The notes: generated by a model from the sequence alone, not told the origin. Positions 13,101 to 24,900 are shown, numbered from the stretch's first letter. The stretch is DNA of 64,000 bases from Haematococcus lacustris (GCA_030144725.1 JASKMD010000009.1:4990179-5054178), one strand, 5' to 3'. Numbers and translations: made by a program.

Positions 13101-16100
13101 AGCAAGGCAGCAGGGAGGGGGAGTAATCGGGGTGGGAAGGGCAGCAAGGCAGCAGGGAGGGGGAGTAATCGGGGTGGGAAGGGCAGCAAGGCAGCAGGGA
13201 GGGGGAGTAATCGGGGTGGGAAGGGCAGCAAGGCAGCAGGGAGGGGGAGTAATCGGGGTGGGAAGGGCAGCAAAGCAGCAGGGAGGGGGAGTAATCGGGG
13301 TGGGAAGGGCAGCAAGGCAGCAGGGAGGGGGAGTAATCGGGGTGGGAAGGGCAGCAAGGCAGCAGGGAGGGGGAGTAATCGGGGTGGGAAGGGCAGCAAG
13401 GCAGCAGGGAGGGGGAGTAATCGGGGTGGGAAGGGCAGCAAGGCAGCAGGGAGGGGGAGTAATCGGGGTGGGAAGGGCAGCAAGGCAGCAGGGAGGGGGA
13501 GTAATCGGGGTGGGAAGGGCAGCAAGGCAGCAGGGAGGGGGAGTAATCGGGGTGGGAAGGGCAGCAAGGCAGCAGGGAGGGGGAGTAATCGGGGTGGGAA
13601 GGGCAGCAAGGCAGCAGGGAGGGGGAGTAATCGGGGTGGGAAGGGCAGCAAGGCAGCAGGGAGGGGGAGTAATCGGGGTGGGAAGGGCAGCAAGGCAGCA
13701 GGGAGGGGGAGTAATCGGGGTGGGAAGGGCAGCAAGGCAGCAGGGAGGGGGAGTAATCGGGGTGGGAAGGGCAGCAAGGCAGCAGGGAGGGGGAGTAATC
13801 GGGGTGGGAAGGGCAGCAAGGCAGCAGGGAGGGGGAGTAATCGGGGTGGGAAGGGCAGCAAGGCAGCAGGGAGGGGGAGTAATCGGGGTGGGAAGGGCAG
13901 CAAGGCAGCAGGGAGGGGGAGTAATCGGGGTGGGAAGGGCAGCAAGGCAGCAGGGAGGGGGAGTAATCGAGGTGGGAAGGGCAGCAAGGCAGCAGGGAGG
14001 GGGAGTAATCGGGGTGGGAAGGGCAGCAAGGCAGCAGGGAGGGGGAGTAATCGGGGTGGGAAGGGCAGCAAGGCAGCAGGGAGGGGGAGTAATCGGGGTG
14101 GGAAGGGCAGCAAGGCAGCAGGGAGGGGGAGTAATCGGGGTGGGAAGGGCAGCAAGGCAGCAGGGAGGGGGAGTAATCGGGGTGGGAAGGGCAGCAAGGC
14201 AGCAGGGAGGGGGAGTAATCGAGGTGGGAAGGGCAGCAAGGCAGCAGGGAGGGGGAGTAATCGGGGTGGGAAGGGCAGCAAGGCAGCAGGGAGGGGGAGT
14301 AATCGAGGTGGGAAGGGCAGCAAGGCAGCAGGGAGGGGGAGTAATCGGGGTGGGAAGGGCAGCAAGGCAGCAGGGAGGGGGAGTAATCGAGGTGGGAAGG
14401 GCAGCAAGGCAGCAGGGAGGGGGAGTAATCGGGGTGGGAAGGGCAGCAAGGCAGCAGGGAGGGGGAGTAATCGGGGTGGGAAGGGCAGCAAGGCAGCAGG
14501 GAGGGGGAGTAATCGGGGTGGGAAGGGCAGCAAGGCAGCAGGGAGGGGGAGTAATCGAGGTGGGAAGGGCAGCAAGGCAGCAGGGAGGGGGAGTAATCGG
14601 GGTGGGAAGGGCAGCAAGGCAGCAGGGAGGGGGAGTAATCGAGGTGGGAAGGGCAGCAAGGCAGCAGGGAGGGGGAGTAATCGGGGTGGGAAGGGCAGCA
14701 AGGCAGCAGGGAGGGGGAGTAATCGGGGTGGGAAGGGCAGCAAGGCAGCAGGGAGGGGGAGTAATCGGGGTGGGAAGGGCAGCAAGGCAGCAGGGAGGGG
14801 GAGTAATCGGGGTGGGAAGGGCAGCAAGGCAGCAGGGAGGGGGAGTAATCGGGGTGGGAAGGGCAGCAAGGCAGCAGGGAGGGGGAGTAATCGGGGTGGG
14901 AAGGGCAGCAAGGCAGCAGGTGGCAGCTGGGGTGGGAGACAGAGTTGGGGAGGCTGGGTGGGCAGCTGGGGTGCACCAGGCTAGGGGTCAGGGATGGTCA
15001 CGATCAACAACTCACGGTTCAGGCCTTCTTGCAGGAGAAGAGGAGGCACAGTTCATCCCATCTCATGTCATGACGAATGTGTGAAAAGGCTAGGGTCAGG
15101 TCAGGGGGCACGGTATGTATCAGTACATATATATTCGCAGATACTTTGCTGAGTTTTCTACCTGAGCGATGTTGTCAAGTAAGGTCGAGCTATCCATTTC
15201 AAGGGTATGAACCTAAGCCATGTCACTTATAGCTGTAAATGATGCAGCAGGGCGAAAAGAAAAGAACAGGGGTGGCCAGGGCCAGGCCAGGGTCAGGTCA
15301 AGGGGTCATGGTGTGCCTTAGGCTTGGGGTCAGGTGAGCATGAGGTCATGTTCAGTGAAAATGAGGATCAGGCTCCATGTGTGATGTGTGATGTGTGATG
15401 TGTGACGACCCGGCCACTGACCCACAGCGCCACCGCCAGGCCCATGGTGCCCAGCATCAGCTTCTCGTCACGGCTCATGGGGCCCATGTCCTGCAACCGC
15501 CTGCCGGCTTCCAAGGGCGCCTCTGGCGTGTCTGTGATGCTTGGGGGGCACAGCTTGAATACCAGCCAGGGGGTGATCAGCATGCCTGCAGCCGGGTGTG
15601 GGTGCAGTGGTAGCAGCAGCAGCAGCAGCGATGGCGGGGGGCAGTGGTAGCAGCAATGGCAGCGATGGCGGCAGCAGTGGTTGCAGCATCAGCAGCAATG
15701 GTGGCAGCAGTTGTAGCAGCAATGGCAGCGATGGCGGCAGCAGTGGTAGCAGCATCAGCAGCAATGGTGGCAGCAGTTGTAGCAGCAATGGCAGCGATGG
15801 CGGCAGCAGTGGTTGCAGCATCAGCAGCAATGGTGGCAGCAGTTGTAGCAGCAATGGCAGCGATGGCGGCAGCAGTGGTAGCAGCATCAGCAGCAAACAC
15901 AGGTAAGGTAGACAAGGTGCATGTGGCATGGAGCCTGTGAGCCTCCCCACCACCCTTCCTGATCTCTTTCTCATCCCAGCCTCTCACACTCCCCCTCATC
16001 ATCGTCCTGGTCCTTCCCACCCCAGCTTCCCACCAGCTTCCCACCAGCTTCCTGGACCCCCCTGTTGGCCCCCTGTCAGCCAGTTTGCCTCAGTCAGGCT

Positions 16101-16458
16101 CACCAATGAGGGAGGGCAGTGCTGCGCCAGCCATCCACTGGAAGAACTGGTTGGGCACCTCTGCCCCAAGCTCTGCTGCCAGGTTGAGGCAGAGCAGGTT
16201 CTGGGCTGATGCTGTGAGGAAGAGCGACGAGGAGTGGATGCCAGACTGGAACTGGGACTGGGTAAGGAAGGCGCCCATCTTGAGGCGGGAACTGTCTCCT
16301 GGCAGGCCAGGGCAGTGTCAGCAGCAGGGGCTAACTCAGGGTTGGGGCTAAATCAGAGGCTGTGCAGGTGCAGGTCGCAGGGGGTAGAGAGGGCAGCAGG
16401 GATGAGGAGCAGGGCAAGGACAAAGTAGGGGCAGATGACAAAGTGACGTAGGGGTGGC

Positions 16459-16527
<69 letters not shown>

Positions 16528-18781
16528 TTGCCTTAGCTCCTGCTGACCTGGGTTGCTGCCTGCCGCCTGGCTCAGTGACTTGATGATGGGCATGAAGATG
16601 CCGCCTGCACGAGCACTGGTTGAGGGCATGGCCGGGGCCAGCAGCGCCTCCGCCACGTTCAGGCCGTAGCTCAGGCCCAGCGTGCTCTTGCCCATGGCAC
16701 GCACAAACAGGTTGGCAATGCGCTCCCCCAGCCCAGTCTTCTCAAAACCCTGCAAAGGAAGGAAGTGGGCTAGTGGGCAGGCAGGTGGGCAGGCAGGTGG
16801 GCAAGCAGGTGGGCAGGCAGGTGGGCAGGCAGGTGGGTGGGCAGGTGGGTGGGCAGGAGGGTAGATGGAGGCCCAGCTGAAGGTTTGACCCTGGGGTATA
16901 TCACTGTAGAAACCATTGAGGCTAGATGCCTGGGGCTTGTGCCCCTGGCCTATGGCGGAGTGACCTGGTGGTCTGCCAGTTAGGCTGCCTGTCGGCTGCA
17001 TCGCACAGCCATGGAGCCGCTGGGCGGGCAGCCTGGCGGGCTGTACCTTGGCAAAGAAGAAGGAGACCACAATGAGCCAAATGACCTCGTTGGTCATGGC
17101 GCTAAATGCCTGCATTGGGCAGTCAGGGGCAGGCTGGGGTGTGGGGGAGGCAGGGAGTTAGGGGCAAAGGCATGGGCAGGGCCACGGGAAGGGGCGAGGA
17201 CAGGGCGGGCGCAGGGGCAGGCCCTAGGCCCAGGTGGACCCTAGGCCCCAGGTGGACCCTAGGCCCATGGCAGGCGCAGGGGCAGGGGCAGGCTGGGGTG
17301 GATGGTGAGGTCAGGTGGACCCTAGGCGAGCCAGCGCTGCGAGCTGGTCTGCCTGGTCTGTTCCGCATCCAGAGCCCTTTCCCTGGGAGCAAGCAGTCCA
17401 TGGCCAGCCTGTCTCGCCCATCCACAGGGCACAGCCCTGCCCAGTGCACCAGAGCCTCAGCCTGCCTAGTAAGACATGCATTCTTGACATGCTGATCTAC
17501 CCAGCCTGGTCCTGCTGTGGCCCTCAGCCTACCCAGCTAGTGCGTCGTGAACACTGCTGGTGCAGGTCCTCTAAGCGTCACTGCTGCTGCTGCTGCTGCT
17601 GGACCCCCACCCCCTTTGCTCCAGCTAGGGGTCCCATTGCTCCTGCTGTTGGTGCAGCAGGGGTGAAGCTGCTGGCTATGCACAAGAGGTGTTGCTGCTG
17701 CTGCCAACTGCTGTCAGTGCTGCCTGCTAAGCTCTGTGAGGTGAACTCCAATGCCAGCTGCCGAGCGCCCATACACTGCTGGCTACAGGTGTACAGGAAT
17801 GAGAGTGCGAGCATTGTGTCAAAAGCCATGTGGGTGTGGTGGCGCCACAGCAGGGTCATGGTCTTGCCACCCTGGCTGCTCACCCAGCTACCAGCTCAGC
17901 CGGCTCCTTGACAGCTCTGCAACAGCTGTTGCTGCTGGGATAGACACCGCTGCTTCCACCTTCAGCCACTGGCAAGCCTACTGTAGATGTTGACCGCTAG
18001 CTGCCGCTGCTGCTGCTGCTGCTGCTGCTGACCGCCGTTGGACACCCTGCTGCTCCTTAGGTCACAGCTCAGCTTCCTTGTCTCAGAGAGTGCTCTGCAG
18101 CTTGGCTGCCAATCACCTTCCCCAGTTAACTCATCACAGGGCTTTGGTTGCGATACACAGAGCACTAAGGGCTGTGTAGAGAGCAAGACATGCGTACCAT
18201 ACCCAACCCTAACCTAGCAGCCCTCCCCCTGCACCTGTGCAAATGTCAACGTCTTGGTGGCCAGCGTGACAGTAATAGCGATGAAGGCCCATGCCCCCAC
18301 TGGCAAGGGGTCCAGCACTAAGCCCAGAATGGTAGTCACAAAGATGGACAGCAAGGTCCAACCCTGCACACAGAGAGGACGGCGGCAGCCGCGCGCTGCG
18401 CTTCTCTCCTGCCGCTGGCACTGGTGTTGCTGCTGGCGACGTGTGTGCGGAAGGCTCGCGTACCTGCTCGGAGACACCAGCGGGGATGGGGGCGAGGAAG
18501 CGGATGGCCAGCCCCACCGCGATTGCCTGAAGGGCTGGCACCACCTTGACACCCTGCGTATGTACGTACGGACCTAGTAGGCGACAAGGCTCTAATACTA
18601 ATAGTCTCCCAGCTTTGGATGATTGCTCACAATTGGAGCAGCGGGCGCCGAGTGCGGGGAGGGGACGGCCCCATTGGTAGCTGGTTGCTGGGCTGAGCCA
18701 TCGCCGGCGCTCGCGGCCGACGCAGCTGCGACCTGCGGCCAGAGTTGACCGCCAGATCTTCGCCTTATCTTCCCATCGCAT
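7180..18781 (-). CDS. DiT1: Chloroplast 2-oxoglutarate/malate translocator (DiT1 type, DASS family)
   Basis: Ten exons join in frame: 18781-18464, 18363-18235, 17109-17047, 16749-16548, 16298-16104, 15585-15422, 9395-9257, 8671-8456, 7926-7802 and 7272-7180, giving 547 residues, the family's usual length. Family blocks appear in order: GWTLLSIF, PLPVGAWAFIAIT, NEVIWLIVVSFFFAK, GLGERIANLFV, GKSTLGLSYGL, APAMPSTSARAGG, LFLTASAQNLLC, WDTLCWFA, FASQTAHVGALYSAF and LTHYASGQAAVFYGSG. Plant relatives sit in the inner plastid envelope and exchange stromal malate for 2-oxoglutarate, linking ammonia assimilation and photorespiration to the cytosol. Residues 1 to about 75 are basic, hydroxylated and unrelated to the carrier core, as for a transit peptide. 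An alternative first exon (ATG at 19001, donor near 18835) cannot be excluded. The intron between exons 6 and 7 (15421-9396) holds the giant minisatellite. Confidence 0.93.
7345..7773. repeat. Pair of direct repeats of about 59 bp in the last translocator intron
   Basis: Nearly identical copies lie at 7345-7403 and 7715-7773 (shared core GGGGCAGGCTGCCACTAGCC), about 370 bp apart. Both are inside the intron between exons 9 and 10. Confidence 0.8.
9483..14921. repeat. 42-bp minisatellite, about 129 tandem copies
   Basis: The unit (GCAGCAAGGCAGCAGGGAGG, then 22 more bases including GAGTAATCGGGGTGGG) repeats almost perfectly over 5.4 kb. The only substitutions I found inside the array are CGGGG to CGAGG at 10484, 10778, 10862, 10946, 11240, 11324, 13970, 14222, 14306, 14390, 14558 and 14642, and one CAAAG unit near 13272. 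Because 42 is a multiple of three and several frames lack stops, very long reading frames of 14-residue repeats arise on both strands. The array lies inside the intron between translocator exons 6 and 7, so these are not taken as genes. Confidence 0.98.
15642..15900. repeat. 66-bp tandem repeat arranged as 132-bp dimers
   Basis: AGCGATGGCGGCAGCAGTGG recurs at 15661, 15727, 15793 and 15859, exactly 66 bp apart. The next bases alternate between TTGCAGC (1st and 3rd) and TAGCAGC (2nd and 4th), so the true period is 132 bp. It lies in the intron between translocator exons 5 and 6. Confidence 0.9.
16459..16527. repeat. (GCCA)n microsatellite
   Basis: About 17 perfect GCCA units in the intron after translocator exon 4. 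A looser GGCAGGTG array follows at about 16770-16862 in the preceding intron. Confidence 0.95.
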
Positions 18782-19513
18782 TGTGGCTCTGAGCTGATGT
18801 GACTGTGCTGTTGCGCTAACGAGCTAGTGCGTTACCTGGACTTGTGGCTTTTGGGGTGTTTGGTGAAGCCACAAGTTTGGACAAGGGTTGACTCGATGGT
18901 GAAAGCTGCGCAAGCGTATCTGGACATGACAACCAGAATCGTTCTCCTAGCAAACCCCGGGTGAGTCGCTGCACTGTCTCACCCTGCGGCGCGAAGAGCA
19001 AAGGGGCACCGGCGCCTGGCCCAGCCCTCCGTGGCTTCGCACTGGCCGATGGGCAATGATGAGCGCCGGGTTAGCACGCGCATTTGCGTCGCTTGCAGCA
19101 TTGGTATGCTGGTAGTCGTGAGAACGACGCGCCTTCAACCCTTTGCTGATGTTGTGTTGTATTTTGGCGCATGTTGTCGCAATTCGCTATTCAAATATTG
19201 CGTTAGTGAAAGCGCTGCACTGCGGTGTTATAGCGTGTCATACCCTGTCGTGCCTACTCTTTCGCGCCTCACAAAGGGCGTCATCTCCTTAAGTGTGCCA
19301 CTTGACCCAAACACAAAACCAGATTCTGTGCTGGTTGTGATGCTATGCAGTGTAGACATTGTGTCAACATCATTGCATGATGTTGACCCCAACTTTGGCG
19401 ACTGAGAGCAAGGACCCATCGGCCTATGCTTGCTTAGCCTGCACTGTGCAATATGAGCCTGCCTTAAACCCTGAATCAAATGTGCATCGAAAAACCATTG
19501 TGCGGTCTGTGAC
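18782..19513. other. Spacer upstream of the translocator and of the Fanzor-like relic
   Basis: No supported gene. The minus strand holds a possible alternative first exon of the translocator, ATG at 19001, with donor-like CCAG/GTAACG near 18835. The remaining text is unlike anything else in the window. Confidence 0.4.
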
Positions 19514-21256
19514 ATGATGCCGCTGCAGCCAGGGGCAACCCTTTTTTGTGTATCAATAGTCATGCATTCGAATACTGGGGATACACTGCGGTCACTCATC
19601 CTGCTGGCATGGATGGCGTGTGGGTATGGCATCGACGCAAAGAGCTCAGAGCTGCAGGCCGGCAACCTGGACAAGGGGCATGTGGCTGACCTGATAGGGC
19701 CTCAAGCAGCATTCACCTCACAGCCAGCATTGAGCCACCACTGGGCTAGGTGGTTCAACACGCGCAAGCTTGCCAACAAGGGGTCTCAGTTTGAGAGGAC
19801 TGTGGAGACAGACATCGTCAGTGTGTGCGTCCACTACACACGCCCCCTCCCCCCTCCTCCTGCCCCACCCCCTGCGGCCAGCAGCAGCAGCACCCAAGTG
19901 CAGCAGCAGCAGCGGCCCATGCAGTGGGACTCCCCCACATAGGCAAGGGGCATAGCTGAGCAGCGTGAGTTTGTGTCTAATCCAGCAACGCAGATTGGGG
20001 TGGGCATCGACCCCGGCATCACCCAGGCAGCCAGCGCAGCCTCTGATCGGGAGTCAGGCCAGCTGGTAGCTGACCAGCTGGACCGGTGGAAGCTGACCAA
20101 GGGCCAGTTGAAGCATGCCAGTGGCCACCTCCAGCACCTGGCAGCAGCCAGCTCAGCTGGCACCTCCCTGCTGGTCAACCTGAAGCACATCACCGTCACC
20201 CTGGCCGCCTGGGATGCGGTGTGGGCGGTGTACCTGGACCCCAAGTGGGCACGGCAGCGGCTGAGGCTGTACGGAGCCCAGGACCGGGCGCTAGAGCCGT
20301 TCTTCAAGCAGGTAAGGGTGGGTGGGTGGTACGGAGGGTATGGGCCTGAGAGGTGGTGGGTCGGGCATGAGGTGAAAGAGTAGTTGACTATGCCATGCCT
20401 AACCTGATGCCACCATGTCAGCCACCATGTGTGTGCCTTGTGTGCATGGCTGCAGTTGGAGAAGGACATGGCGGAGGTGTCGATGGAGCGCGCAATGGGC
20501 GTGGCAAGCAGCTGGTGGTGTTCTTTGGCGCTGCTAACATCGGCACCAGGGGTGGGTGGGGGGCTGACGCGGTATTGCGTGCCTGCTGCAAGGTGGTGTG
20601 CAGGCCCAGGGGCACAGACCAGCTGCGGGGGCAGGGTGGTGCTTGTGGACGAGCACCGCACCACCCGAGTCGGCTCAGCAGTGAACGGCCAGCAGCCCTG
20701 TGAGAGGCATCTAAATAAGCGCAGGGCCACCAGGCCTGCAAGCTGGAAGCCTCCAGCAGGGCAGGTGGACCTGCGCCTTCTGCGCCCAGCCGGGAGCCAG
20801 CAGCGTGATCAGCCAGTGCGGGGCCTGATGTGGTGCCTGGTAGCGGCCCCCCGCAAGCCCCCACAGGCCCCATGCAGCAGCCAGACAAGTCACACAGCCA
20901 GCAGCCTCAGAGCCAGGGCCCAGCACTCCCCCGCCAGCAAGCGCACCGAGGCTGAGCAGGCAGCTGAGCCCACCCAGCCCACCCAGCCCGGTAAGGGCAC
21001 AGGCAAGGGCAAGGCTGCCATAGCCATGCCAACACCCCAGCCAGGCAGGTGGCTGGACAGGGACTGCAATGCAGCTCTGAACATGCAGCGCATTGGGGAG
21101 AGCAGGTGGCGTCCACTGGAGCTGTGCTACTGGCCAGAGCATTGAGCTCTGCCAGCCAAGGGCAAGGAGTACCCTGGCCTGGGCTACAAGCAGCTGCGAG
21201 ACAAGCCTCCCAAGGCCCAGCAGCAGCAGCAGCAGCAGCAGCCTGTGGCACAATAA
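19514..21256 (+). pseudogene. RuvC nuclease of the TnpB/Fanzor superfamily, decayed
   Basis: All three RuvC motifs are readable in order: RuvC-I GVGIDPGITQA (about 19997), RuvC-II VVLVDEHRTT (about 20637) and RuvC-III LDRDCNAALNMQ (about 21052). TnpB and its eukaryotic relatives (Fanzor) share them and use the D/E/D residues for RNA-guided DNA cleavage. The zinc-ribbon cysteines between motifs II and III are reduced to two (PCE, MWC). A GT-AG intron (20312-20455) joins FFKQ to LEKD. Lesions are an in-frame TAG at 19940-19942, a 2-bp CG gain near 20488, a 1-bp gain in the G run near 20630 that restores the frame, and a TGA at 21143-21145 followed by 36 in-frame codons to TAA at 21254-21256. 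The 5' limit is uncertain because the first about 40 codons do not look family-like. Fanzor is my family assignment; no guide RNA is proven. Confidence 0.72.
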
Positions 21257-21381
21257 TTTTCCCCCCTTTGTTGAGCTGTTATTAGCTTACAATCAGCGCA
21301 TATGTTTCTTGCCAACTCTACACTATAGCCCTTGCGGTCAGGCAATAGTGTAGGTGGTAGGCACTCATGCACCATGTTCAT

Positions 21382-21506
21382 TGGGTATACTCCACACAGC
21401 CTATTAACACCATCTGAGTCTGGCCACTAGTGGTCCCTAGTATTCCCGCCAGTGTCCACTACTGGTCCGGCTCAAATGGAGGCCCTAGTGAGGGACAAGG
21501 GGGCTG
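21382..21506 (+). repeat. Copy A of a 125-146-bp palindrome-bearing repeat, putative element end
   Basis: Starts TGGGTATACTCCACACAGCC and ends GTGAGGGACAAGGGGGCTG. It contains the perfect palindrome CCACTAGTGG at 21424-21433. It begins 125 nt after the last stop of the Fanzor-like relic and is repeated at 22264-22409, so it may be the right end of that element. In TnpB systems the guide RNA overlaps the element's right end; whether that applies here is inference. Confidence 0.6.
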
Positions 21507-21968
21507 ATAGGTCCAGCAAAGGTCTATGAGACGTGCTTCAACCCGTAGCTTGCAGAGTTCTCTATCCGTGGATGTGTGAGACATAGATAGAAACCATCTG
21601 GTTTAGACGCGGCATCGTTTTTGATTACCAGTGGTAGGTTTTCTGTTTATTGGGATTGGCTAAGTGTGCGAGGCCTGCCTAATTGCCTGCCAATGGGCAA
21701 TAGGTCCAGTCAATGATAAGTCCAGTCAATTACAGGTCCAGTCAATGGGTTAGGTTCAATGAACAAGAGTAGAGCAGTAGAGGCAGACCTATGCCGCCTG
21801 AAGGGAAACGCAAGCCTGGCTGAGACAGGCGCAGGAGCGGTCCCTGCAACCTTGCCTGCCGCCTCCGTTGACAGCACATTAGGCATCGCCCCAACAGCAG
21901 TAGGGGCGACCCCATCAACAGCAGTTGGGGCTTCGCCATGACAGCAGTAGGGCCCCCCCCCAAGCAGC
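21507..21968. other. Spacer between repeat copy A and the methyltransferase stop
   Basis: Contains three close copies of TCCAGTCAAT at about 21712-21747 and a TGTAA poly(A) motif on the minus strand (plus TTACA, 21730-21734), suited to the methyltransferase gene, 235 nt after its stop. No gene seen. Confidence 0.5.
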
Positions 21969-24900
21969 TCACTTGGTCAGGACATACACAAACGCCTGGC
22001 CAGCCCTTAGCCCGCCTGCTGCCCCTGCCTCCACCTCACAGTCCTTCAAGCAGGGCTCAGACAGGGCTGTGTCCAGGTCGTCCAGGTCGGGCCAGCACAC
22101 CTCCTTGACCTGGGCAGGTGCGTCAGGCAGGCACTGCAGGCTGGCTGGGGGCTGCTCGTCGCTGAGCACCGCCGCTCACAATTAACTACAAAAACTCGCC
22201 TTAAGCTAGGAGGTCGTCTGTTGGCATTGGGGAGGTTAAGGGCACTGCAGGCACTGCAGGCACTGGGTATACTCCACACAGCCCAATAACACCACTTGAG
22301 TCGGGCGACTATTGCCCCACTAGTGGTCACTAGTATTCCTGCTAGCAACCACTAGTGGTCCCTGGTGGTCCGGCTCAAATGGAGGCCCTAGTGAGGGACA
22401 AGGGGGCTGCTGGGGCTGCAAGTGTCAGCTGTGGTCTGAACTTAATCCGCAACCATGGCATCGGTGCGTTGATTTCCAGATCAGGTTAACTCGTATAGCT
22501 ATTACTTTTACCTTTTGACTCAGGCCTCCACTGTTTGTTTGAGGGAGTGTCTCATCTCAACTACTTATGAGGTCTGTCACAGCCAGTGTCATAGTTTTGA
22601 TTTGGTAGTGGTGTGTCGTGTCATAGCCACGGCCTGCATCACTACAGCCCCAGCCCACCCTACTATCACCTGTGGCGGTGCTGAAGTGGCATTGTCCTGG
22701 CAGTAGCAAACACACGACCTGGCTGAGCTATGGGCTGGGTGGCGCCCACCCTGCCTTGTCTTGTGTGAGGGAGGCAGCGGTGGCTGTGCTGTGTGCCGTC
22801 TGTTGTTGAGCCCAGCAGCCCCAACCTCCCGGCAATGCTCCAGCCAGCCTTGCTCGGCCTGGAATGCTAGCGCTGCAGTGTGCCTGGGGTTAGCCCTTGG
22901 GACTGACCTGGATGTCGTGCCAGTACACAGTGCGCAGCAGGGTCAGGCGGTCGGCTGGGGGGCTGTGTGACACCAGCAGCAGGGTGCCGGGGGTCTGCGC
23001 CAGCACCAGCAGCACCAAGGGGGGTGTAGGGTAGGGGTGGTGCAGGCTGGTGGGTGCAGCAGCCTGGTATAGGGGTATGGGCTATAGGGGCATGGCTCAG
23101 CGCATGGAGCAGGTCATGGAGCGGGCTCCATGCGGGTGCGGCGGCCAGAGTTGGCGTTTTGTGCAAACATGACCTCACTCCTCACTCCTCCACCTTCCCC
23201 TCACTTTCAAGGTTTCATGCAGCACCTTCAGCGCAGCTGCCGCCCGGCCATAGCCATCACGTCCGGACAGCATGCAGTCCAAGGTGCCCTGAACCAGGCG
23301 CCGCAGCAGCAGTGAGCTGTGGCAGCAGCATATCAGGCACACCACACAGGTGCAGCGGGTGACAAAGGGTTACTATGCTTCCACTGCACCTTCACAACAC
23401 AGTCCCTCTCTACCTGCCTTTACCTCTACCCCCTCCCCACAGCCTCCCACCCCACCTCTACCTCTACCCCCTCCCCCCAGCCTCCACCCCTACCTCTACC
23501 TTTTACCCCTCCCCCCAGCCTCCCACCCTACCTCTACCCCCAACATGATGATACCAAGTCATGCACGGTGCATGATTTCATTCAACAGCCCCTCCACTGC
23601 CGCATCACTACCACCCTGATCCCCAACCCATCTCAAAACCCTCCCCTAGGCACCCCCACCTTCATCCTCCCTCTGCCCTACCTTGTCAATCGCCAGGTCC
23701 ATGCTGTTGGCCAGCACCTGGCCTGTCTGGGCCAGGGCCTGCTGCTGCTGCCTGGCCCGGGTGGCTAGGGCGCTGCGGGGCACCCAGGCTCCAGGGGGAG
23801 AGGCCAGGGGGGTCAGGGCCGTGGTAGTGGAGGTGGTGGTGTCAGAAGGCTGACCGCTGCGGTCAGACGGGACCCCCTGCCCCCCTGCCCCCTCTCTCCC
23901 TTCACCTGGGGCACTTCCTCCTCTCTCCACACCCTCAGCCTCAGCCTGCCCACCTTCCCCACCTGCACCCTGCCTGCCGCTGCCATTGTTTGCCTCACTT
24001 GTCTGCCCCTCTGCTCCTGGCTGCTGGCTAGGGGAGGCGGAGGCGGGTCCCCCTCCCTCCCCTTCCTGCTCCCGAGCCAGCGCTGCTCGCTGCAGCTCCG
24101 CCTCCTCTGCCTCTAGGTCGAACACGGGGCGGGTGAAGGGCACCAGGGGCAGGTCCACCAGGTCAGTGTGAAGGGCACGCAGCCCCTGCCGCCCTCCATG
24201 CTGCATGAGGCATGGCACAGGGAAGGGCAGGGGAAGCTATGTGGGATCAGGCTGAGCAGTAGGCGCCTGACTTGGTGCCTGATGTGGTGCCCCTGGCACG
24301 GCGCAATGGTGGACGCTCCCATGCATGGGGAAATGAAACATCCTGGTGGTGCTGCCCACTGTAGGCTGCGATGAGTGCTTGCTGTATGGTGCAGCTGGGG
24401 GATTACCTTGGCATTGCGAGTTCGGATGGCATCAACTGCCACAGCACTGCGTTCAACTACCACCACATCTTTCACACCACTGCATGCATCACAGAGGTAC
24501 ATTTGGTAAGAGGTGGCGAGCCAGCATGAAGAGAGTTTGTTCCACGGCTGGTTAAGTGTTTCAGTCTTGGTAGCTGAAGCTATCAGTTGCGGTGACGGCA
24601 CAAGTTGGCACAACGAAGGGTGTAGGGGTGAGGGCAGGGTAGGACTATTGGACCATAACACCATGGCAGGTTATGGCTGTGTTGGGTGTTGCAGGGTGTA
24701 CAGAGTTGCACACAATGTTCCAACGCTCCCCACCCCCGCCTGCCACTGCTGCTGTCAGCCAAGCTCTGCCATGCCTCTGCTCTTGGCTGCTGGATGGGAG
24801 AGGGAGGGAAAGCCCCCTTTTCCATCCTCCTACTGCACACCTGTCATAAAGTTCCTCAGGAAAGCTGCTGGTTCCACTTCCGACTAAAAGGGCTGCACAT

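Noticed and set aside
9483..14921. CRISPR array
   Set aside because: Units are contiguous with no unique spacers, and the surroundings are eukaryotic.
9253..15084. Reading frames of more than 1800 residues in three frames across 9253-15084 (repeats such as SKAAGRGSNRGGKG)
   Set aside because: They are by-products of a 42-bp repeat lacking stops in several frames. The region is bounded by translocator exons 6 and 7 with good splice sites, so it is an intron.
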